This document shows, one piece after another, positions 1 through 6,340 of a DNA stretch of 6,953 nt. The stretch is taken from contig JAGVKI010000197.1 in assembly GCA_020050695.1 (NCBI GenBank), positions 1 through 6,953 of the forward strand. The letters are read 5' to 3'. The DNA comes from Alphaproteobacteria bacterium. GTDB taxonomy: Bacteria; Pseudomonadota; Alphaproteobacteria; Rickettsiales; SXRF01. The notes below the pieces were generated by a model, which worked only from the letters and a program-made list of their open reading frames with translations, had not been told where the DNA came from and searched no databases. The number at the start of each line of letters is the position of its first letter. Position 1 is the first letter of the stretch. A program made the position numbers and the translations under genes.

Positions 1-13
1 AGGTATTTGTCAT
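1..13 (-). CDS. Start of an unidentified downstream gene (5' fragment)
   Basis: Only four codons are visible (ATG ACA AAT ACC, Met-Thr-Asn-Thr) before the left edge, so the product cannot be identified. The start is supported by position and by its ribosome binding site. The ATG lies two bases after the der stop codon, and a GAGGA motif inside the last der codons sits six bases upstream. If real, it is the next gene of the guaA-yfgM-bamB-der operon and is probably translationally coupled to der. Confidence 0.5.
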
Positions 14-15
14 AC

Positions 16-1356
16 TCATTCCTCAGAAAGTTCAGCGTAAGGATTCTTATTCTTGCGCACTTTAATACGAATAGGCACCGCTGGCAGGTCAAAGCGCTCG
101 CGCATGACGTTTACCAGATAACGCAGGTAATGTTCCGGCACGTCACTGCTGTTGGAAAACAGGATAAAGCTGGGCGGACGCGCTGATTTCTGCACCATGT
201 AACGCAGCTTGATGCGGCGCGCACTCACCATGGGCGGTGTGTGTTCGGTGGTCGCTGCCTCAAGGAAACGGTTCAGCTGGCCGGTGGTGATTTCCGTATT
301 CCACAGCTTATACACGCGGAAGCATTCTTTCATCAGCTTGGAGAGGTTGTAACCGCTCTTGCCCGAGATCGGCACCACAGGAATGCCCCTCACCTGCGGC
401 AGTACCTTTTCCAGGCGCTGGTAAATGGCTTTAAGAAAGGCCTGCGGGTCATCGACGGTATCCCATTTGTTGACCGCCAGCACCATGGCGCGGCCTTCCT
501 GTTCGATCAGCGCGGCAATGGTATTATCCTGCTTTTCCAGCGGCGCCTGCGCATCGATCACCAGCACCACCACATGCGCATACTGAATGCTGCGAAGACT
601 ATCGGCGACGGAAAGTTTCTCCAGCTTGGTGGTCACGTTTGATTTCTTGCGCATACCAGCGGTATCAATCAGTTTCAGGGGCTTTCCCTCAAACATATAT
701 TCCACGGCAATGGCATCGCGGGTAATACCCGCTTCCGGGCCGGTCAGCACACGCTCCTCACCCAGGATGCGGTTCAGCAGCGTAGACTTACCCACATTCG
801 GGCGCCCAACGATGGCAATCTGCATGGTGGTGTTGATGTCTTCCTTATCGCTTACATCCTCTTCGGACGCAAAAGGCGCCAGCGCATGATAGAGTTCCTG
901 CATGCCTTCGCCATGTTCAGCGGAAATCGCCACCGGCTCGCCCAAGCCTAAGCGATAGGCGTCAGCCAGCGCCACATTGGCTTTGCCGCCCTCGGCCTTA
1001 TTGACCACCAATATCATCGGTTTTTTCAGCTTGCGCACGACCTTGGCAAAATGCTCATCCACCGGCATAACGCCCGCGCGGCCATCGATCACCATCATGG
1101 TGACATCGGCTTCGGCAATGGCCAGTTCGGTCTGGCGTGTCATGCGCGCCTGCAATGTGTCTTCATCGGCTTCTTCAAGACCCGCCGTATCGATCACGCG
1201 GAATTCAAGGCCGGCGATATTGCCATCGCCCATGCGCCAGTCGCGCGTAACGCCCGGCATGTCATCGACCAGCGCGTGGCGCTTGCCGGTCAGGCGATTA
1301 AACAGGGTCGATTTACCGACATTGGGACGGCCAACAATGGCAACAGTGAATGACAT
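16..1356 (-). CDS. der: Ribosome biogenesis GTPase Der (EngA)
   Basis: Der is a cytoplasmic double GTPase that binds the 50S subunit and is needed for its maturation. The 446-residue product has the full family layout. GTPase domain 1 has the P-loop GRPNVGKST at 9-17, DTAG at 56-59, NKAE at 119-122 and SAEHG near 145. An acidic linker spans about 164-176. GTPase domain 2 has GRPNVGKST at 184-192, DTAGMRKKS from 231 and NKWD at 296-299. A C-terminal KH-like domain (about 350-435) ends in the typical basic KVRKNKNPY. The open frame continues 43 codons upstream into bamB, but only the ATG at 1354-1356 puts the P-loop at the expected distance from the N terminus. This start lies four bases after the bamB stop and has no visible Shine-Dalgarno sequence, so translation is probably coupled to bamB. 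Length and motifs are normal and nothing is missing. Confidence 0.97.
   Translation of the reverse strand: MSFTVAIVGRPNVGKSTLFNRLTGKRHALVDDMPGVTRDWRMGDGNIAGLEFRVIDTAGLEEADEDTLQARMTRQTELAIAEADVTMMVIDGRAGVMPVDEHFAKVVRKLKKPMILVVNKAEGGKANVALADAYRLGLGEPVAISAEHGEGMQELYHALAPFASEEDVSDKEDINTTMQIAIVGRPNVGKSTLLNRILGEERVLTGPEAGITRDAIAVEYMFEGKPLKLIDTAGMRKKSNVTTKLEKLSVADSLRSIQYAHVVVLVIDAQAPLEKQDNTIAALIEQEGRAMVLAVNKWDTVDDPQAFLKAIYQRLEKVLPQVRGIPVVPISGKSGYNLSKLMKECFRVYKLWNTEITTGQLNRFLEAATTEHTPPMVSARRIKLRYMVQKSARPPSFILFSNSSDVPEHYLRYLVNVMRERFDLPAVPIRIKVRKNKNPYAELSEE
20..24 (-). promoter_or_regulatory. Ribosome binding site inside the 3' end of der
   Basis: GAGGA on the minus strand overlaps the Glu-Glu codons at the end of der and lies six bases before an ATG at 11-13. 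Motif and spacing are good for a Shine-Dalgarno site and are the main evidence that another gene begins at the left edge. Confidence 0.5.
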
Positions 1357-1360
1357 GGCA

Positions 1361-2701
1361 TTATTCGAGGCTATAGAGGGTAGCGTTCTGCCCGACCAGG
1401 TACATCCTTCCGCCAGCAACCACCGGCGAGGTATAGATGCCTTCTGCGATCTCCTGCGTACCCAGTATCTGGCCATCGCCTGCATCCAGGCGTATCATGC
1501 CGCCATGCGAGCCCACCAGCACCAGCGTGCCGTTGACCATCACCGGACCCTTCCAGATAATCACGCCCTGTTTTTCTTCAGGATCGACAAAATCCGCAAG
1601 GCGTGTGGACCAGCGTACTTTGCCGCTGTATTTGACCAGCGCTACCACCGTATTGTCCGTGGTCAGCACATACACATAATCCCCGGTAAGCCATGGGGTG
1701 TTGATCGAACCAATCGGGCGTTCCCAGACACGCTGGCCGCTGCTGGCATGAAACACCGACATGAGGCCGCTGTTGGATACGGCAAACACCACTTCGCCAT
1801 CAACCACCGGGTCACCGCCAATACCGCTGAACGATACCGATGATTGCAGACCACCCAGCGTGGACACAAGCGATTCACGCCAGACTTCACGGCCATCGGC
1901 CGTAGATAATCCATATAATTCACCCGAGGAATACGGTACGATCAGCACGTCATTACCGTAAAAACCCGGCGATACCACATTCATAATATCGGTCGTTTCG
2001 CCAATGCCACGATGCGTCCACACGACTTCACCGCTGGTAGTGGAAAGCACATACAGCTGGTTATCGAGTGTGCTGGCAAACAACTTGCCGTCTTTAACAC
2101 GCGGGGCCGAACGGAATGGCAGCTTAAGTGATTTGCGCCACAAGGTCTGCCCGGTCTGCGCATTGATCGCAACGACATGGCCACGGCCGGACACGGCGTA
2201 CAAGGTGCCGCCATCATAGGCAAGACCGCCGCCGAAACTATCCGGTGCGTCTTCTTCGGAAGCGCCGTCGGATTCCCATTTAAGGCTGCTGATATTGGCA
2301 GCATCGCGCGCGCTGATATAGCCCGCTGCGTCCATGCTATAGACCAACCCGCCGCCAACGACCGGCTGTATCACCAGCTTGCTGGAAAAGGCATTGCCGT
2401 CACCTGCTGGCGCACTGCTGTCTTTCTGGAACTGGCCGGAAGCAGCAAGATTCGTAGCTGCGCCGAAATTGCCCGAATGCTGTGCCCATTCATTGTTTTC
2501 GGTGGGAGCCATTGTTTTAAACGGCACGGCTTTGACCGTTTCGTCCGGCTGGTAGCGGTTGCCTTCCGCCATCACGGCAATGCGCTCGCCCTCAAGCTTT
2601 GCTTCTTTCTTTTTCTCACCGCCCATCCATGACGGAAGGTAGCTGCAGCCACTTACGGCCAACGCCAATGCGCATGTGCAAAGAAGGGCGCGTTTATTCA
2701 T
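1361..2701 (-). CDS. bamB: Outer membrane assembly lipoprotein BamB
   Basis: BamB is the beta-propeller lipoprotein of the BAM complex, which inserts beta-barrel proteins into the outer membrane; it binds BamA from the periplasmic side. The 446-residue product begins with a lipoprotein signal peptide: Lys3-Arg4, a hydrophobic core, and lipobox VSGC with Cys19 as the lipidated residue. Ser20 follows, which fits outer-membrane sorting. A charged linker (about 29-40) leads into PQQ-type propeller repeats. Each has a strand with a G-x-(V/L)-(Y/V/F)-A-(V/L) core followed by a (T/S)G-x-x-x-W turn: TGQTLW near 183, SGEVVW near 223, DGREVW near 269, SGQRVW near 321, SGKVRW near 359, and a last blade at about 425-446 (MYLVGQNATLYSL). 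The frame extends 46 codons upstream, but the chosen ATG gives the signal peptide and has AAAGG eight bases upstream. It overlaps the yfgM-like stop by eight bases and runs to within four bases of der, the usual yfgM-bamB-der order. Confidence 0.93.
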   Translation of the reverse strand: MNKRALLCTCALALAVSGCSYLPSWMGGEKKKEAKLEGERIAVMAEGNRYQPDETVKAVPFKTMAPTENNEWAQHSGNFGAATNLAASGQFQKDSSAPAGDGNAFSSKLVIQPVVGGGLVYSMDAAGYISARDAANISSLKWESDGASEEDAPDSFGGGLAYDGGTLYAVSGRGHVVAINAQTGQTLWRKSLKLPFRSAPRVKDGKLFASTLDNQLYVLSTTSGEVVWTHRGIGETTDIMNVVSPGFYGNDVLIVPYSSGELYGLSTADGREVWRESLVSTLGGLQSSVSFSGIGGDPVVDGEVVFAVSNSGLMSVFHASSGQRVWERPIGSINTPWLTGDYVYVLTTDNTVVALVKYSGKVRWSTRLADFVDPEEKQGVIIWKGPVMVNGTLVLVGSHGGMIRLDAGDGQILGTQEIAEGIYTSPVVAGGRMYLVGQNATLYSLE

Positions 2702-3371
2702 TCGTTTTGCCTTTTTGTGCGGTTGCCGCGGCGGCATCCTGCTGTGCCTTGTTACTTGCCAGAAGCTTCTGCGGAGCCAGGTGCTGAAGCGCATCATTGA
2801 CGCGCTGGCGAAGGGTGGAAGGCGCTTCAATATCCTCACGCAGGGTCATGAAAACAGCTACCGCATCGTCTTTTTTACCCTGGCCTACCAGCTGCCATGC
2901 TTTCCATTCGCTTTGCGTGTAATAAAAAGGCGACGTTTTGACTGGCTCGATAATGCTGTTGTTAGCGGACGCAGAAAGCAGCTTGGATAATTCACCAAAT
3001 GCGCTGCTCTGGCTGGCAAGCTGTTCATAGGTCTTGGCCGCGCCCGTCTTGTCACCAAGCGACTCCTGGGCTTTGGCTTTCTGCAGCAGCGCCATGCCGT
3101 AATACGGCGATTTGTCATTGGCGGCAATGCTATCGAAAACAGAAATCGCGCCTTTAAAATCTTCCACATTCATGCGGTCAATGCCGCGTATGTATTCGCT
3201 GGTCAGTTCCATGGCCTGGCTCTGCTTCTGGTTCTGCATAACCACCACCGCAATGGTAACCAGCACCACCACAATACTGACGCCAACCATGATGCGGCCA
3301 AAGCGCTGCCACAGGCGATCGAATTTCTCGCGGCGGATATCGTCTTCAATTTCCCTGATCAGCTCGTTCAT
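2694..3371 (-). CDS. YfgM-like membrane-anchored tetratricopeptide protein
   Basis: This 225-residue protein fits the YfgM/TPR_21 family. In E. coli, YfgM is an inner-membrane protein with a periplasmic TPR domain that associates with the SecYEG translocon and PpiD and takes part in the periplasmic chaperone network. Visible here are a short charged cytoplasmic N terminus starting MNELIREIEDDIRREK, one membrane segment at about 27-45 (GRIMVGVSIVVVLVTIAVVV) and a helical periplasmic part. TPR-like helices occur around 55-125 (KGAISVFDSIA, then GMALLQKAKAQESLGD and GAAKTYEQLA). A C-terminal helical region at about 155-200 includes LVGQGKKDDAVAVF and ends with an APSTLRQRV segment. The tail from 203 is low-complexity, rich in Ala, Gln and Lys. 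The start follows the guaA stop by 22 bases and has AGGA ten bases upstream. Its stop overlaps the bamB start. Family assignment rests on architecture plus position before bamB and der; the symbol is left blank because sequence similarity could not be measured. Confidence 0.85.
   Translation of the reverse strand: MNELIREIEDDIRREKFDRLWQRFGRIMVGVSIVVVLVTIAVVVMQNQKQSQAMELTSEYIRGIDRMNVEDFKGAISVFDSIAANDKSPYYGMALLQKAKAQESLGDKTGAAKTYEQLASQSSAFGELSKLLSASANNSIIEPVKTSPFYYTQSEWKAWQLVGQGKKDDAVAVFMTLREDIEAPSTLRQRVNDALQHLAPQKLLASNKAQQDAAAATAQKGKTNE
2710..2714 (-). promoter_or_regulatory. Ribosome binding site of bamB
   Basis: AAAGG on the minus strand lies eight bases before the ATG at 2699-2701, inside the last codons of the upstream yfgM-like gene. 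It decides the bamB start in favour of the ATG that begins the lipoprotein signal peptide, against in-frame ATGs further upstream. Confidence 0.6.
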
Positions 3372-3393
3372 GCCACCATTATCCTATGATTAT

Positions 3394-4941
3394 TTATTCC
3401 CATTCAATCGTTCCGGGAGGCTTACTGGTAATATCGTATACAATGCGGTTGATGCCCCTGACTTCATTAATAATACGGTTGCTTACCCGGCTCAAGAAGT
3501 CATGGTTGAAATGGTAGTAATCAGCCGTCATGCCGTCGGTAGAGGTTACCGCACGCAGCGCGCAGACATATTCATAGCTGCGCGAATCGCCCATCACGCC
3601 TACGGTGCGTACAGGCAGGAGCACGGCAAAGGCCTGCCATATCTCGTTATACAGGCCAGCGCTGCGGATCTCTTCGATATAGATAGTATCCGCCTTGCGC
3701 AGCAGATCCAGCTTCTCATGGGTGATTTCGCCAGGAATGCGGATTGCAAGGCCAGGCCCCGGAAACGGATGGCGACCCACCATCTTATCGGGCATGCCGA
3801 GTTCCTTGCCGAGTGCGCGCACTTCATCCTTGAACAGTTCGCGCAGCGGTTCCACCAGCGCCATTTTCATGCGCTCAGGCAGGCCGCCGACATTATGGTG
3901 CGATTTGATGGTAACGCTTGGCCCGCCGATAAAGGAGATGGATTCGATCACGTCAGGATAAAGCGTACCCTGTGCCAGGAAATCCGCGCCGCCAATCTGC
4001 GCTACTTCATACTCGAACACTTCGATAAATGTCTCGCCGATGATCTTACGTTTGCGCTCAGGATCGCTGACGCCCGCCAGCTTATTCATGAACACCATGC
4101 TGGCATCGACATGAATCAGCGGAATATGGAAATGCGACTTGAACAGTTCATCCACCTGCGCGGCTTCACCGGCGCGAAGCAGGCCGGTATCAATAAAAAT
4201 GCAGATCACCTGGTCGCCAAGCGCCTCATGCAGCAGCGCCGCCACCACCGATGAATCCACGCCGCCGGAGACGGCGCATAATACTTTTTTGTCGCCCACC
4301 TGTTTGCGTACGCGCTCAATGGAAGACTGGCGGAATGCCGCCATGGTCCAGTCACCCTTGCAACCGGCAATTTTCTGAACGAAATTCTGCAATAGCTTCG
4401 CGCCATCGAGCGTATGCACCACTTCCGGGTGGAACTGCACACCGTAAAAGCGGCGCGCTTCATCGGCAATGGCGGCAAACGGAGCGGAAGGAGTAGTGGC
4501 AATCGGTTTGAACCCGGCAGGCAATGCGGTTACGCGGTCGCCATGGCTCATCCATACCTGTTTTTGCTCGCCTTGTTTCCAGATGCCGTCAAACAGGGCG
4601 CAGTCACTTACCACATCGACCATCGCACGGCCAAATTCACGGTGATCAGACATTTCCACCTTGCCGCCCAGCTGCTGGCACATCAGCTGCTCGCCGTAGC
4701 AGATACCAAGCACCGGAATGCCGCGCTTGAATACCGCGTCGCTTACCTTGGGTGAATAGGATTCATGCACCGAGGCAGGCCCGCCCGATAGGATGATTGC
4801 CTTAGGGGCAAACGCATCAATTTCGCTGTCGGGAATATTAAACGGGCGGATTTCTGAATATACCCCGGCTTCGCGCACGCGGCGCGCGATCAACTGGGTT
4901 ACCTGGGAGCCAAAATCAAGAATGAGAATACGGTCGGTCAT
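3394..4941 (-). CDS. guaA: GMP synthase (glutamine-hydrolysing)
   Basis: GuaA converts XMP to GMP using ATP and glutamine-derived ammonia, the last step of de novo guanine nucleotide synthesis in the cytoplasm. All parts of the 515-residue enzyme are present. The class I amidotransferase domain (about 4-190) has nucleophile Cys81 in GICYGEQ and the His171/Glu173 pair in FHPE. The ATP pyrophosphatase domain has P-loop SGGVDS at 225-230, then [14 protein letters not shown] and [10 protein letters not shown]. The C-terminal dimerisation domain ends in the family-typical PPGTIEWE. The ATG at 4939-4941 is secure: an in-frame TAA lies nine codons upstream and the N terminus ([19 protein letters not shown]) matches the family. 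No well-spaced Shine-Dalgarno motif is visible; the nearest purine-rich run (AGGGTGA) lies about 14 bases away. It is the first gene after the 112-base intergenic region and probably leads the operon with yfgM, bamB and der. Confidence 0.98.
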   Translation of the reverse strand: MTDRILILDFGSQVTQLIARRVREAGVYSEIRPFNIPDSEIDAFAPKAIILSGGPASVHESYSPKVSDAVFKRGIPVLGICYGEQLMCQQLGGKVEMSDHREFGRAMVDVVSDCALFDGIWKQGEQKQVWMSHGDRVTALPAGFKPIATTPSAPFAAIADEARRFYGVQFHPEVVHTLDGAKLLQNFVQKIAGCKGDWTMAAFRQSSIERVRKQVGDKKVLCAVSGGVDSSVVAALLHEALGDQVICIFIDTGLLRAGEAAQVDELFKSHFHIPLIHVDASMVFMNKLAGVSDPERKRKIIGETFIEVFEYEVAQIGGADFLAQGTLYPDVIESISFIGGPSVTIKSHHNVGGLPERMKMALVEPLRELFKDEVRALGKELGMPDKMVGRHPFPGPGLAIRIPGEITHEKLDLLRKADTIYIEEIRSAGLYNEIWQAFAVLLPVRTVGVMGDSRSYEYVCALRAVTSTDGMTADYYHFNHDFLSRVSNRIINEVRGINRIVYDITSKPPGTIEWE

Positions 4942-4971
4942 GTGTAAATGCGGTTCACCCTGCGCTTATCA

Positions 4972-4982
4972 ATTATGTTATA
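4972..4982 (-). promoter_or_regulatory. Possible -10 region of a guaA operon promoter
   Basis: The minus strand reads TATAACATAAT here, an AT-rich patch in a GC-rich intergenic stretch. It contains CATAAT, one base from the sigma-70 -10 consensus, and TATAAC. Transcription would begin about 25 bases before guaA. No good -35 hexamer is visible: TTGGCT at 4992-4997 is only 14 bases from CATAAT. The call rests mainly on position in the longest non-coding gap of the window. I saw no convincing terminator hairpin with a U-run in this gap, so read-through from the lipoprotein genes is possible. Confidence 0.25.
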
Positions 4983-5053
4983 CGGCGAGATAGCCAAAGA
5001 ACCCTGCCGCCCCCGCCAATAGCTAAAAGATACGCCAGGAAAAGGCCTACCGT

Positions 5054-6325
5054 TTACTGGTTCAGGTAGATTTCCACACGATGGCGTATCGGGGTACTAT
5101 CCCCTTCCCCGCTATCTGCCATAAAATCAGGCACCTGCGCAACAGAAACCGTAACCGCTTCGGGCTTTACACCACCTTCTACCAGGCGCTTTTTGACCGC
5201 TTCTGCACGTTCTTTAGCAAATTCAACATGTTCGCCCGATCCGATAACAACGGCATAATCGACAGTGCCCACCAGGGTCTTGCTGATTTCATCCACCACC
5301 TTTTTGCCCTCATCTGGCAGGCCGGTGCGGCGATCGTCAAAAAACACCATGTAGGAAGACGTATCAATACCCGCCGGGGCCAGCGCCATGACAGGAGCAG
5401 CGGCAGGCTCTCTCACATTGTTGGCACGCTGCTGAACTTTGCTTTGGGCCGGAACATCCTCTGCCGTTACTTCAGTGGCTGGCGGTTCTACCGCCCAGCT
5501 GCCTGCCGGCATATCCATGGCGGCCTGTTCCACAGCGGCCTGACTAATGCTTTTACCTGGAGCAGGTGCCGGAAGCGGCGCCGAAGGTGCCGTTTGCTGA
5601 GGACTTTGCGCAAGCAATTGCGCATCCATCGGCATCGCCGTATCTGCTACCGGGGTTTCTTCAGGGGCAGCCTGCTGGCTGATCTCTTCTTCTTTTGCTT
5701 CCAACTCTTCTTTTACCGGTGCTTCCACGCGGTCAGCCTCTGGCGCGAGTTCCACCGGCTTTACCGCAGGAGGCGCTACTTTCACCGGAGTCGCTTCAGG
5801 GTCCACCATCGGAGCCAGTTCAATATCCGGCGCGTTCAGACGCTCAAATGCATCCTGCAGGCCATCGCGGCAGCTGCCGATTTCTTCCGCCTGCCATGCT
5901 TCTTCCTGGTTTTCGACCCAGCAGTCATACGAATAGACGGCACGCGCAAGCACCTGCGGGTATTGGCTCTTATTTTGTTCGGTCAGCAAGCCCAGAAGTA
6001 TTTCACGCGCCTTCTGCATGGTCGGCAGCACCTTGGCAGACACGTCCCAGTTTTCAGGCTGTTCTGGCTCTACGTCCTTGCCATAAGCGGCGCGCAGGCC
6101 CTTATCGGCAAAATACATCGAGGTGAACCAGTCATAGTTCTTTTCTTCCTGGATGGCATAATCCATGTAATTCTTGGCCAGCGCCGCCTGGTAGGCCGTG
6201 CCCTTAGGCGTGGTGTGGCGCAGTTCTTTCAGGCTGTAGGTGGAACACCCAGCCAGCAGCGATACCGCTGCCATTGCTACCAGACCCTGTGTTTTCACCC
6301 GCATTACTTTTGCCATCGTTATCAT
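5054..6325 (-). CDS. Lipoprotein with two-Cys N-terminal domain and degenerate OmpA-like C terminus
   Basis: This 423-residue protein is probably an outer-membrane lipoprotein exposed to the periplasm; its exact function is unknown. It starts with a basic n-region, hydrophobic core and lipobox LAGC with Cys27. The N-terminal domain (about 40-165) has NYDWFTSMYFADKGLRAA, PENW near 90, YDCWVENQEEAW from 133 and a second Cys at 152. Cys135 and Cys152 are the only Cys besides the lipidated one, so a disulfide is plausible. A flexible linker rich in Pro, Ala and Glu covers about 165-320. The C terminus (324-421) resembles the OmpA peptidoglycan-binding fold: MVFFDDRRTGLPDEG, then ERAEAVKKRLVEGGV, and a final HRVEIYL strand. 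The GHTDxxGxxxYN segment that normally supplies the diaminopimelate-binding Asp is replaced by a shorter GSGEHVEFAK, though the ERA Arg remains. AGGGAG five bases upstream supports the first ATG. The neighbouring upstream gene is a paralogue. Confidence 0.88.
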   Translation of the reverse strand: MITMAKVMRVKTQGLVAMAAVSLLAGCSTYSLKELRHTTPKGTAYQAALAKNYMDYAIQEEKNYDWFTSMYFADKGLRAAYGKDVEPEQPENWDVSAKVLPTMQKAREILLGLLTEQNKSQYPQVLARAVYSYDCWVENQEEAWQAEEIGSCRDGLQDAFERLNAPDIELAPMVDPEATPVKVAPPAVKPVELAPEADRVEAPVKEELEAKEEEISQQAAPEETPVADTAMPMDAQLLAQSPQQTAPSAPLPAPAPGKSISQAAVEQAAMDMPAGSWAVEPPATEVTAEDVPAQSKVQQRANNVREPAAAPVMALAPAGIDTSSYMVFFDDRRTGLPDEGKKVVDEISKTLVGTVDYAVVIGSGEHVEFAKERAEAVKKRLVEGGVKPEAVTVSVAQVPDFMADSGEGDSTPIRHRVEIYLNQ

Positions 6326-6330
6326 TGCCG

Positions 6331-6336
6331 CTCCCT
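6331..6336 (-). promoter_or_regulatory. Ribosome binding site of the 423-residue lipoprotein
   Basis: AGGGAG on the minus strand lies five bases before the ATG at 6323-6325, in the 15-base gap after the upstream paralogue. It selects this ATG over in-frame ATGs three and seven codons later, which lack such a motif, though all three would still give a working lipoprotein signal peptide. Confidence 0.6.
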
Positions 6337-6340
6337 GATG

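Noticed and set aside
1357..1485. N-terminal extension of Der by 43 residues
   Set aside because: The frame is open, but the extension overlaps bamB coding sequence, has a composition unlike Der and would move the P-loop from residue 9 to about 52. The internal ATG at 1354-1356 fits the family.
977..1843. Plus-strand open frame of 288 codons opposite the der/bamB junction
   Set aside because: It is antisense to the der P-loop region and the end of bamB, with no plausible domain. It is a shadow frame.
2702..2839. N-terminal extension of BamB by 46 residues
   Set aside because: It would bury the lipoprotein signal peptide and overlap the yfgM-like gene by 146 bases. The ATG at 2699-2701 has a ribosome binding site and starts a clean signal peptide.
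3112..4254. Plus-strand open frame of 380 codons opposite guaA and the yfgM-like gene
   Set aside because: It spans the junction of two clear minus-strand genes and its product resembles no family I know. GuaA motifs are intact on the other strand.
4942..5053. Riboswitch or terminator in the intergenic gap before guaA
   Set aside because: A purine riboswitch was considered because of guaA, but the 112 bases show no paired arrangement I can match to one and no strong hairpin with a U-run. Only an AT-rich -10-like patch stands out.
5350..5830. Repeat array in the Pro/Ala/Glu-rich linker
   Set aside because: The linker is compositionally biased, but I find no regular repeat unit at DNA or protein level. 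It looks like an ordinary flexible periplasmic spacer.
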